Below are positions 45,820-54,068 of a DNA stretch of 64,000 nt, piece after piece; position 1 is the first letter of the stretch; each line of letters starts with the position of its first letter. Source of the stretch: Agaribacillus aureus (lineage in GTDB: Bacteria; Bacteroidota; Bacteroidia; Cytophagales; Cyclobacteriaceae); assembly GCA_030442055.1 (NCBI GenBank), contig JAUJEB010000005.1, forward strand, positions 496,001-560,000, read 5' to 3'. The position numbers and the translations under genes are program-made. Under the pieces are notes generated by a model, which made no database searches, had not been told where the DNA came from, and worked only from the letters and a program-made list of their open reading frames with translations.

Positions 45820-45871
45820 TAACATTTAACAGTATCAATAAATCCCAATAAAACCAGAAAAATCTGTACCC

Positions 45872-48280
45872 ATGAATAAAACCTTGCAAAGCTATGTAAT
45901 GCTGTTTATGGCAATCGTCAGCTTATCGTTGATAGCACAAGTCTCCATCGCTCAGCCTGAAAAACAGGATGATCTCTACATATACGATAAAGTTTCTGAA
46001 ATCTCCAATGACAATATTTTCAAAACCGAAGGCTATTATAATTGGGGAACGTCCATTCTGAAAGGAAAAGACGGCAAATACCATTTGTTTTATTCGAGAT
46101 GGAAAAGCGAATATAAATTTACCGGTTGGCTAACCCATTCGGAAATCGCCCACGCCACATCCAGGGCCCCTGCCGGGCCATGGAAGTTTAAGGAAACTGT
46201 TTTAAAAGGAAGAGGCCAGGAGCACTGGGATGCCATTACCGCTCATAATCCCAAAATCAAATATTTTGAAGGCAAATACTATTTGTACTATATCTCAACT
46301 AACATGGGAGACAAGCCAATTACGCAGGAAGAACTAATTGAAACAGCGCAAACTGGTTATAAGCACCCTAACTGGAGTATACTACGGCCCAATCAACGCA
46401 CTGGCGTGGCGGTTTCCAATTCGATCAATGGACCCTGGAAGCGAATGGATCAGCCACTGATCGAACCCTCGGGACCGATTACCACCCTCACGGTAAATCC
46501 TGCCATTGACCGGGGAAAAGACGGGAAATATTACCTAATAGTAAAAGGAGATAAACCAAATGAAAAAAGGTTTATCCGAAATCAGGCGATAGCTGTTTCG
46601 AATTCTCCTTTAGGGCCATTTAAAATGCAGGAAAAACCAGTGATCGATTACACCGATACGGAAGACGTATCTATGTGGTACGATAAAGGCAGGGATCGTT
46701 TTTATGGTGTATTTCATGCGCATGAATTTATTGGCATGGTGACCTCTCCGAATGGAATCGACTGGAAAAAAGCAAATGAATATGTATTAATGTCAAAGAA
46801 AGTGAAAATGAAAGATGGCACGATATTGAAACCGGACAGAATGGAGCGGCCATTTGTTTACACAGAGAATGGAAAACCGGCGGTGCTGAGCTTGGCAGTA
46901 AAGAAAGGGGAAGAATCGTATAGCATTTTCGTTCCTTTAAAAAATCCTGAATTTCCTGTTCCCAATGCGCGGCAACTGGCCTGGCAGGAAGCCGAATTGG
47001 GTGTGGTCTTTCATTACGATCTACATGTTTTTGATGGAAAGAAATATGGGCAAGGGCAAAATCGGATCGATCCGGTTCCGGACTATCAGATATTTAATCC
47101 GGAAAAACTGGATACGGACCAGTGGATAAAGTCAGCCAAAGATGCAGGAGCGACATTTGCCATGCTTACAGCCACCCACGAAACAGGTTTTGCCTTGTAT
47201 CAGTCAGATGTTAATCCATATTCTCTCAAGGCTCTGAAGTGGCGTGATGGTAAAGGGGATATTGTCGGCGATTTTGTAAACTCCTGTAGAAAGTACGGTA
47301 TTAAGCCTGGAATTTATTTGGGCATTCGATGGAATTCTTTTTTGGGGGTGCATGATTTTAAAGTAAACGGAGAAGGTGAATTCAGAGAAAATCGTCAGCA
47401 TTGGTATAACAGTATGGTGGAAGGCATGGTAAAAGAGATATGCACCCGTTATGGTGAATTGTTTGAGATATGGTTTGACGGCGGAGCAGACCACCCTGAC
47501 AACGGTGCTCCCGATGTATTGCCAATCGTACGCAGATACCAACCAAATTGCCTGTTTTACCACAATGGCCAGCTGGCCGAGGCGAGATGGGGCGGCTCGG
47601 AGCATGGTATGGTAGGAGATCCCTGCTGGGCCACCTTCCCCTACCCGGCCACAGGAGCGGGAGAAAGTGCCTGGAAAAATATAGCTAAAGATAATTTTAA
47701 GTTGCTGAAGCACGGAGATCCCGACGGAAAATACTGGGTGCCTGCTATGTCCGATGCCCCTTTACGTGGTTACAACGGGCGACATGAGTGGTTTTGGGAA
47801 CCTGGAGATGAAGAACATATTTTCCCTTTGGAAAATCTGGTGGATATGTATTATAAGTCTGTGGGAAGAAATTCAACTTTGATATTAGGACTTACGCCCG
47901 ATCCTGACGGGTTAATGCCGGAACCTGATGTGAATAGGCTCAAAGAGTTGGGTACCGAGATCAAAAAGCGGTTTTCAGACCCGATCGCAAATACTTCTGG
48001 AAAGGGAACCCGGGTTTATCTAAAATTGCCATCTACACAGAAGTTCAACCAACTCGTTATTCAGGAGGATATTGCAAATGGCGAAAGAATAAGAGCCTAC
48101 TCGGTCGAGGCGTTGATTAACGGACAATGGAAGGAGGTTGCCAGTGGTCAGTCAATCGGTCACAAACGGATACACCTCATCGATGAAGTTGAAGCTTCCC
48201 GGCTGAGGTTGATGATCCATGAATCCATTTCAGAACCTATCATTAAGCTTTTTAGTATTTATGCTATTGATCATAAATAA
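45872..48280 (+). CDS. Bimodular secreted enzyme: GH43-like propeller fused to GH29 alpha-L-fucosidase, discoidin-like tail
   Basis: The 802-residue protein has a signal peptide ending near SIAQ (about residue 29). Residues about 30-360 form a GH43-like propeller (YYNWGTSILKGKDGKYHLFY, HNPKIKYFEGKYYLYY). Residues about 364-706 form a GH29 catalytic domain (LGVVFHYDLHVFDG, FAMLTATHETGFALYQSD, FEIWFDGG with Asp536 as predicted nucleophile). Residues about 710-802 form a discoidin-like beta-sandwich (LVIQEDIANGERIRAYSVEA). The expected fucosidase acid/base is not certain by eye. Joining a propeller glycosidase to a fucosidase suggests sequential removal of a branch ending in fucose or a related 6-deoxy or galactosyl sugar. 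A dead copy of its 5' end lies at 29774. Last gene of PUL C. Confidence 0.88.
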   Translation: MNKTLQSYVMLFMAIVSLSLIAQVSIAQPEKQDDLYIYDKVSEISNDNIFKTEGYYNWGTSILKGKDGKYHLFYSRWKSEYKFTGWLTHSEIAHATSRAPAGPWKFKETVLKGRGQEHWDAITAHNPKIKYFEGKYYLYYISTNMGDKPITQEELIETAQTGYKHPNWSILRPNQRTGVAVSNSINGPWKRMDQPLIEPSGPITTLTVNPAIDRGKDGKYYLIVKGDKPNEKRFIRNQAIAVSNSPLGPFKMQEKPVIDYTDTEDVSMWYDKGRDRFYGVFHAHEFIGMVTSPNGIDWKKANEYVLMSKKVKMKDGTILKPDRMERPFVYTENGKPAVLSLAVKKGEESYSIFVPLKNPEFPVPNARQLAWQEAELGVVFHYDLHVFDGKKYGQGQNRIDPVPDYQIFNPEKLDTDQWIKSAKDAGATFAMLTATHETGFALYQSDVNPYSLKALKWRDGKGDIVGDFVNSCRKYGIKPGIYLGIRWNSFLGVHDFKVNGEGEFRENRQHWYNSMVEGMVKEICTRYGELFEIWFDGGADHPDNGAPDVLPIVRRYQPNCLFYHNGQLAEARWGGSEHGMVGDPCWATFPYPATGAGESAWKNIAKDNFKLLKHGDPDGKYWVPAMSDAPLRGYNGRHEWFWEPGDEEHIFPLENLVDMYYKSVGRNSTLILGLTPDPDGLMPEPDVNRLKELGTEIKKRFSDPIANTSGKGTRVYLKLPSTQKFNQLVIQEDIANGERIRAYSVEALINGQWKEVASGQSIGHKRIHLIDEVEASRLRLMIHESISEPIIKLFSIYAIDHK

Positions 48281-48500
48281 AACTAATAACAAAGAAAGAT
48301 TATGATTCTCTTAATTAGGTAGTTGGTTAACTGTTAGCCCGTTGGCATGGAAAAAATTGGTGTCATGAAGAGAGTTCTATTAAAGGTGGAATTCAAATAT
48401 GATAATACCAAAGAGACAAGTTATAAGCGTGGATCGCACCCCGAAAGAACCAGGTGAAATATTCATATATTCAGGCTTGATTTTTCATTGCATAGAAAAA
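48281..48500. other. Convergent intergenic region
   Basis: No gene recognised. A short stretch near 48388 (AAGGTGGAATTCAAATATGA) resembles the mature start of the GH43/GH117-like gene at 41118 (KVEFKY), but only for about 20 bases. I do not call it a remnant. Confidence 0.3.
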
Positions 48501-48525
48501 CTACGATAGCTCCCGACTATCGTAG
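48501..48525 (-). terminator. Terminator for the minus-strand YWTD gene
   Basis: A 9-bp perfect stem, CTACGATAG with CTATCGTAG, and a 7-base loop are followed on the minus strand by TTTTTC. It sits 40 bases past the end of the gene at 48566. On the plus strand no T-run follows, so it serves the minus strand. Confidence 0.75.
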
Positions 48526-48565
48526 CTGCTATAAGGCGATTATTATGCCATCTATTTTATGCTTG

Positions 48566-50548
48566 TTATTTAATTATGATTTTACGAGTAGTTGATCCTT
48601 TGCTCAATTTTACTTTTAAATAGTAATAACCGGAACCCAAACCTTCAAAATTAACCGCAATTTGATTAAGGTGAGGTCTGATGTGATTGCTTCTGACCAG
48701 GCCCCCCTGCGCATTGTAAATCTCGAGCTCAACTGGTTTATTATTTAAGCGTTCTGAACGTAGGAACACAATTTTATCAGATGGGTTAGGGTACAAGGTT
48801 AATTCCTGCCCCTCCTTAGTATCGATCCCAGTCACACATGCGGTTGATTCGTTGATTGTTATGGTGGCATCATCCGTTGTCGTATTTCCGGATGCATCTG
48901 TGACGCGCAGTGTCACGGTCTGGGCAACTCCTATATCTGAACAGTCAAAAGTAGTTTTACCGGTTAATGCCAATATCAGGTTGGCTTCTGCCGTACAGTT
49001 ATCGCTGCTGCCATTGTTTACATCAGCCGCTGTAATTGTAGCAGTGCCATTACCATCAAGGTTTACGGTTATATCTTGAACGACTACATCGGGGGCTTTT
49101 TCGTCTACTACGGTGACGGTAGCCTCGGCAGTTCTACTATTGCCTTTAGCGTCAGTAACGCTCAGTGTCACAGTTTGCGGCGTTCCAATAGCTGAGCAAT
49201 CAAAAGTTGCGGTTCCTATGAGGGCCATAATAAGATCATTATCGGCTGTGCAATTATCGCTACTTCCATTGTTAATGTCAGTTGTTGTTACGGTAGCAGA
49301 ACCATTGGCATCCAGTTTTACTGTAATATTTTGAGTCACCACATTGGGTACGATTTTTTCGCTAATGGAGTAGATCTCCTCCGTAGTGATGGTTCCGTTA
49401 AATAAATTACCATTTAAATCCATTAAGTTATGCGAGGGGTTTATATCCAGGTTCAGATCAGAAAAATCGCAAGATACAGGTGTTGTTAAAGAAGAGACTT
49501 CTATGTCAAATACTTTATAATCACTGATCATGGTAATGCTATTAACACTTCCTGAAGCTGTTCCGGAGAATACAAAATCATCGGCGCTAACACCGAGCAT
49601 AGGTTCTGTAAATGTCACTCTGTAGGTCACGGAAATGGCATCTGTATTTTGCTCGACGGGATCCTGTCTTGCGATAGAGACGATTTCAGGATCAGTAAGA
49701 TCCGCCAGGGCAATAGCAGAAGGACGTGTTGCTGTAGCAACATCTTCAATCGTAGATCCGTCGAGGTTTGCTCTTTTAATAAAATCAGAGGAGCGATCAC
49801 CCCAATACAATTTTCCTTCAACGGGATCAATCTTTATGCTTGAAGGGGATCCCATGGCAACATCAGCAGTGGTAATAACATTCTCTTGTTCGGTTCCGTC
49901 AAGATTCGCTCTGCTTACAACATCAGTATCTATATCAGTCCAATAGATCTTCCCGTTAATTAGGTCCAGCGCCATGCCTTCTCTCAACCCTGTACCCGTT
50001 ATAATATCCTCCACACCCGATCCGTCCAGATTGGACCTCTGGATTTTATCAGATCCGGTATCCGACCAATATAGTTTTTCGTTAATAGGATCCACATCAA
50101 TAGCCCAGGGCGATGAAAGATCGGTCACAATATCCTCGGCCTCGCTACCATCAATATTTGACCATGATACAGTGCCAAGACTAAAATTCACCCAGTAAAT
50201 TTTTTGATTCAAATGATCTATAACGATCCTTCTGGTGAATTGATTGGCATTGTCCACTGTTTTTATTTCACCGCTCCCATCTGCTAAATCGGCCTCATAA
50301 ATATCACCGGTCTCTGAAAAATACATTTTTCCATTTGAGGAGTTAATAGCGATCCCGCTGGGATTCTGTACACTGGAAATAGGCTCAGTACCCGATGCAT
50401 CAGGGTTTGTACGAATTATTTGATCAATGTTTTGATCTCCCCAATAAACTTTGCTTGTTTGGCTGTAAGCTGTGTATGACAGCATTAAAAAATACAGCGC
50501 AATTTTAAGTTGCTTTTTCATGTTGGTTGATTTTAAAAAATGCTTCAA
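48566..50548 (-). CDS. T9SS-exported YWTD-propeller protein with two Ig/HYR-like repeats
   Basis: Predicted secreted or surface protein, 660 residues, with a signal peptide ending near YSQ (about residue 30). Residues about 33-285 form a six-bladed LDL-receptor-like YWTD propeller (repeats such as KLYWSDTGSDKIQRSNLDGSG and KIYWTDIDTDVVSRANLDGT). An Ig-like domain follows (about 290-395). Two near-copies of an 84-residue beta repeat follow (about 400-570), each with NNGSSDNCTA and FDCS, suggesting an internal disulphide in each. A C-terminal T9SS type A sorting domain (about 585-660) holds LYPNPSD and ends RKIIIK. Probable role: adhesion or binding outside the cell; no catalytic site is seen. 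Confidence 0.9.
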   Translation of the reverse strand: MKHFLKSTNMKKQLKIALYFLMLSYTAYSQTSKVYWGDQNIDQIIRTNPDASGTEPISSVQNPSGIAINSSNGKMYFSETGDIYEADLADGSGEIKTVDNANQFTRRIVIDHLNQKIYWVNFSLGTVSWSNIDGSEAEDIVTDLSSPWAIDVDPINEKLYWSDTGSDKIQRSNLDGSGVEDIITGTGLREGMALDLINGKIYWTDIDTDVVSRANLDGTEQENVITTADVAMGSPSSIKIDPVEGKLYWGDRSSDFIKRANLDGSTIEDVATATRPSAIALADLTDPEIVSIARQDPVEQNTDAISVTYRVTFTEPMLGVSADDFVFSGTASGSVNSITMISDYKVFDIEVSSLTTPVSCDFSDLNLDINPSHNLMDLNGNLFNGTITTEEIYSISEKIVPNVVTQNITVKLDANGSATVTTTDINNGSSDNCTADNDLIMALIGTATFDCSAIGTPQTVTLSVTDAKGNSRTAEATVTVVDEKAPDVVVQDITVNLDGNGTATITAADVNNGSSDNCTAEANLILALTGKTTFDCSDIGVAQTVTLRVTDASGNTTTDDATITINESTACVTGIDTKEGQELTLYPNPSDKIVFLRSERLNNKPVELEIYNAQGGLVRSNHIRPHLNQIAVNFEGLGSGYYYLKVKLSKGSTTRKIIIK

Positions 50549-50743
50549 TGTACAACCACACCATTTACACTTTGTGCTATTATTGCATAAAATACTTACA
50601 CGTGTGATTGTTGAAAAAAAATCATAAAAACATTAAAATTCCCTCTGCGGTTTGAGGAATGGCAGGGGCAGTTTCAAACCAAAAAAGTATATTCAAACTT
50701 AGTCCGGGAAAAGAGAGGGTTACACTTAGTTATTAACAACTGT

Positions 50744-51115
50744 TTATTTTTTCTTTTTAGGCGGTTTGGGTTTCAAAGTCTTCACATACGCTAAACTTAT
50801 CAACAGATAACTTTTTAACGTTTCAACATCAGCTAATAAATCATTGGGAACGGTCACATATTCCTTAAGTAAAGGCCCTGGTTCCGGTTTATAGATAGTT
50901 GAATTGTACTGTTCAAGAAATGCCTCTCTTTCTTGTTTAGGCAGGCGAATACCTACAAATCCACTTTTTGATAACAATGAAAACATATGGCCGTTAAGAG
51001 AGGTATAGGGGAAGCCAAATGTTGAGTTAATTTCTAATTCCGGAATGCTTTTGACCAACTTTTCATATAGTTCGAGTTGTTCAGCGGGAATTGTTTTCTT
51101 TTCTTTTTTAGACAT
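50744..51115 (-). CDS. Small TfoX-N-like protein
   Basis: Cytoplasmic protein of 123 residues without a signal peptide. The pattern resembles the TfoX/Sxy N-terminal domain and relatives: FGFPYTSLNGHMFSLLSKSG, GIRLPKQEREAFLEQY, KEYVTVPNDLL and a closing helix. The C terminus is a lysine/proline-rich tail (KPKPPKKKK). TfoX-N domains act in competence regulation in gammaproteobacteria, but stand-alone versions in Bacteroidota have no fixed function. Separated by 170 bases from the next minus-strand gene. Confidence 0.6.
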   Translation of the reverse strand: MSKKEKKTIPAEQLELYEKLVKSIPELEINSTFGFPYTSLNGHMFSLLSKSGFVGIRLPKQEREAFLEQYNSTIYKPEPGPLLKEYVTVPNDLLADVETLKSYLLISLAYVKTLKPKPPKKKK

Positions 51116-51284
51116 ATGTTAATCCAATTGGGTGATAACTGTATTAATTATTGTGATACTACATTCAACGGATTCAATTTACTCAAAAACACGCATCTAT
51201 TCTGAAATTTTCAGATAGACAGGATGCTAATCCATCAATATCAACAGTTTCTTGCAAGGGTTTAAAGTGTTTGAGTATTTTTCC

Positions 51285-51812
51285 TTATGATACACTTATT
51301 TTATCTAACATTTTTTTTGCTCGTCCCGAAACAGATTTCCTGTCATCAGATGTTAGTCTTACTAAATGCGGTCTGATCCATTCTTTTAGTTCCGGATCCT
51401 TTTTTGTCCATTTTGTTAAGGTATCCATGGTCTGGTTTAGCACAATCCAATCGTTATGGTTAGCGAGATTGTTTTTCATTATTTTTTTCGCCTGCCCGAT
51501 TTGCATATCGGTCATATCTTTTTCAAGCATTCCGAAAAGCTGTGATAAAGTCCATTGTGTTGATGCCTGGTCAATTTGGGCAATATCAGTTAGAAATCGT
51601 TCGACGTATGGTATTAAGATTGACTTTTTCGCTTTGCAAATCCGTTTCATTGCATTTGAGGTTCGTAATCGAACAATTTCGTCATTACTGAAATAACAAT
51701 TGAAAAGTTCATTGAAAAGTCCATTTTCACTCAGCACTTCTTCCACAACTTCTACCGTATTTCCTAATGAATTTGGATGTCCGCCTTTTAATCTGTCCTC
51801 AAAGTTTTTCAT
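51285..51812 (-). CDS. HEAT/ARM-repeat-like protein
   Basis: Soluble 175-residue all-helical protein with no signal peptide. About five helical pairs are visible, for example NDEIVRLRTSNAMKRICK, WTLSQLFGMLEKDMTDMQIGQ and DWIVLNQTMDTLTKWTKKD, with the spacing of HEAT repeats. Such proteins usually serve protein binding; nothing shows the partner. It may be an operon mate of the TfoX-like gene or independent. Confidence 0.55.
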   Translation of the reverse strand: MKNFEDRLKGGHPNSLGNTVEVVEEVLSENGLFNELFNCYFSNDEIVRLRTSNAMKRICKAKKSILIPYVERFLTDIAQIDQASTQWTLSQLFGMLEKDMTDMQIGQAKKIMKNNLANHNDWIVLNQTMDTLTKWTKKDPELKEWIRPHLVRLTSDDRKSVSGRAKKMLDKISVS

Positions 51813-52499
51813 TTAGGAATCGGGTGGTTTATATGTGTGCCGACGTATGGCTATCCGAAATCAATTCCGGACATTTTTGAATTGTAATAACCTAATCTAA
51901 AGGATTTTTAATTGAATTCAAAGGTGTGTTGGCCACTAGTGTAGGTCTCAGTAGTTTTGCCGGGCTTAAGGCCTAATGACATCCAGATGCATGTCAGGTT
52001 TACCCCTTTCTCCAAAAGTTGGATATTATCACAAACACCTCTTTGCAAATGAATTTCAATTGGAATATGACTCTTTCAACCTTCCTTTGAATCTCACTTA
52101 ACGGCGCTTTCAAGCGGCCTCTTTACTCCCTATTAATCTTCATCAACTATTTGATTTTAAAATTAGCCATTTCCTTGTTGGAAGTATATGGTCGCCGCTT
52201 ATGGTTTATTCATTAAGACTTCCGGACTTTTAAATTGGAAACTTTGATGTTACTGTTTTTACAACCCTTCCTACACCATATTGGTAGCGAGGTTTCTAAG
52301 CGCTAAAATTTTTTTTGCCCGGTGACATCCCGTGTCACTCTCCCATGGTAGTTTTATCGTAGCTGTTTGTTCCGGAGCATTTTGCAAGGCTTATCCAACC
52401 ATACAATCAGTAAAAAGAATTGATCCGGTAGTGGGAAGTTAAGGTAGGCTTGAACTTTTATGCTATTCCGGAAGCAGTAACAAATATCAATTTTATATA
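51813..52499. other. Long intergenic region upstream of the Rhs operon
   Basis: About 690 bases. On the minus strand one frame stays open from 52075 to a stop at 51908 and looks like the tail of a lost gene (listed separately). Elsewhere I see only a short hairpin GTGACA-TCCCG-TGTCAC (52322-52338) after a run of eight T, and AT-rich sequence that may hold the promoter for 52500. Confidence 0.4.
51908..52075 (-). pseudogene. Minus-strand C-terminal remnant of an unrecognised gene
   Basis: Fifty-five codons without a start encode a protein-like tail that includes HIPIEIHLQRGVCDNIQLLE and MSLGLKPGKTTETYTSGQHT, ending TFEFN. Upstream the frame is broken by a stop, and a different frame stays open across the same stretch. 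The family is not recognised. It could be chance, but the composition is unlike random AT-rich translation. Confidence 0.4.
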
Positions 52500-54011
52500 A
52501 TGTTTCTACCGAAATTATTCCAAATGGATTTCTCAAAACCTATTGATATACAATTAATATTCTTTTTGACTTTGATGATGGTTGGACCATTTTGTTTTTC
52601 ACAATCTTCCGAAAATTCTAAAAGCAAATTTGCCAAAAAGAATATTAGCATTCCCAGCAGCTTAGCACATTGGCATTTGCAAGAAGCCAGGATTTTGCAG
52701 GAAGTTGAGAACGTTAAGATATCAATTTCAAACCGGCATAAAAAGCGACTTGAAAAGATCACTTCGCCAGCTAAAAAGCTTAAAAAATATCGAAAGTACT
52801 ATAGCAGGGACAGCAGTAAAATAATGAAGAGCCAAATGAAGCTGGCAAAACAAAAATCGGACAGCCTTTTTGATACTTATAAACGAATAGTAAAAAATGG
52901 AATCCTTGATTCTATCGGAATGCCAGATCAATACAGTCAATTTCTCCGGAAGGATTTATTGGATAGTGGGATGTTGAAGGCAGAGGGACAAAAGCTGCTT
53001 AAAGATCAGGGTATGGCCTATTTGTCAGGACTTGAGGAGTATAAAAAGATGGGACTGCTGTCAGATAAATATCCCCTATTGGCAAATTGGTTAAAGGTCT
53101 ATGGGAATGATCCCGGAATGTTGAGCCAATTACCGGATAGTGTTTTGACCTATTCTCAAGAAAAAGTAAAAGCGATTCCGGGAATGATCGAAAAGGGAAT
53201 AAGCCAAAGGGATGAATTCAAAGAACTCGAGAAACAATCCGGGCAACTGAAGACAGCTGTCAGTGATTTGCAAGCGCCATATAAAAATACCGGCAAGCAA
53301 CATTTGGATCAAGCCGGACAGTATGCGGATCTCGATCGGCTAAAATCCAATGGAAAAAAATTAGGTGCCGATTACACCAGGGATTTTATAACAGAAAACA
53401 TTGGTCAAATAGAGCATCTGAATAATAGGCTAGGCGATCTCAAAAAAAAGTATGCCTCTATAGCTAATTTAACTGATATGAGCACCGCCAACAGACGAAA
53501 TTCATTGCGGGGAAGGCCCCTTGATGAAAAGATAATATTGGGTGGGAATTTCGACATACAAATGGCAGATCCGATTCTGATAGACTTATCTCCGCTGATA
53601 GGATTCAGGTTAAACAAAAAAATTTCAATAGGAATGGGAGGTACGTACCGGGTTGATTTAACATTTGATGATAAATCTTTTAATACCCAAAATGATACCG
53701 AGGTCTATGGTTTCAACTCATTTATTAGTTACGATATCATAAAACAATTTTTTGTGTATGGGCAATATGATTACTTAAGCAGAAAAGAACAGGATCGGGA
53801 CGTAGATGAGCAGATCCAAACCTGGGAACCAGCATTCATGGCAGGAATTGGGAGAAGTTTTAGAGTACATACGAAAGTTACCGGAACTGTCATGCTCCTG
53901 TACAACGTCGTTGAAAGCAACATCAAAAGCCCATTTGGAAATAAGTTTCAGGTCAAGTTCGGCTTTCAAACCAACGAGCTCACTTTTAAGAAAGTGAATA
54001 GGCCGTATTAG
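52500..54011 (+). CDS. Outer-membrane protein with coiled-coil region and C-terminal beta-barrel
   Basis: Predicted envelope protein of 503 residues with a signal peptide ending near FCFSQ (from the ATG at 52500 or the one at 52524). Residues about 40-320 are lysine/glutamine-rich and helical, with long heptad stretches (for example KSQMKLAKQKSDSLFDTYKR and KEKVKAIPGMIEKGISQ-like blocks). Residues about 335-503 alternate hydrophobic and aromatic residues as in an 8-stranded barrel (GGNFDIQMADPILIDLSPL, SIGMGGTYRVDLTFDD, FVYGQYDYLS). No known family recognised. It lies 57 bases before the SpvB/TcdB-like gene and reads in the same direction, so it may help surface placement of the Rhs proteins (inference). 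Confidence 0.6.
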   Translation: MFLPKLFQMDFSKPIDIQLIFFLTLMMVGPFCFSQSSENSKSKFAKKNISIPSSLAHWHLQEARILQEVENVKISISNRHKKRLEKITSPAKKLKKYRKYYSRDSSKIMKSQMKLAKQKSDSLFDTYKRIVKNGILDSIGMPDQYSQFLRKDLLDSGMLKAEGQKLLKDQGMAYLSGLEEYKKMGLLSDKYPLLANWLKVYGNDPGMLSQLPDSVLTYSQEKVKAIPGMIEKGISQRDEFKELEKQSGQLKTAVSDLQAPYKNTGKQHLDQAGQYADLDRLKSNGKKLGADYTRDFITENIGQIEHLNNRLGDLKKKYASIANLTDMSTANRRNSLRGRPLDEKIILGGNFDIQMADPILIDLSPLIGFRLNKKISIGMGGTYRVDLTFDDKSFNTQNDTEVYGFNSFISYDIIKQFFVYGQYDYLSRKEQDRDVDEQIQTWEPAFMAGIGRSFRVHTKVTGTVMLLYNVVESNIKSPFGNKFQVKFGFQTNELTFKKVNRPY

Positions 54012-54068
54012 ATCAGCATTTTAGAGAAGCAAAACTAAAGAGTGATATTCAATTTAAACATAAAATCG

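Noticed and set aside
48388..48410. Twenty-base resemblance to the mature start of the GH43/GH117-like gene (KVEFKY)
   Set aside because: The match is too short and the following codons do not continue the similarity.
52322..52338. Hairpin GTGACA/TGTCAC as a terminator
   Set aside because: Only a 6-bp stem, no T-run following it on either strand, and no gene ending nearby.
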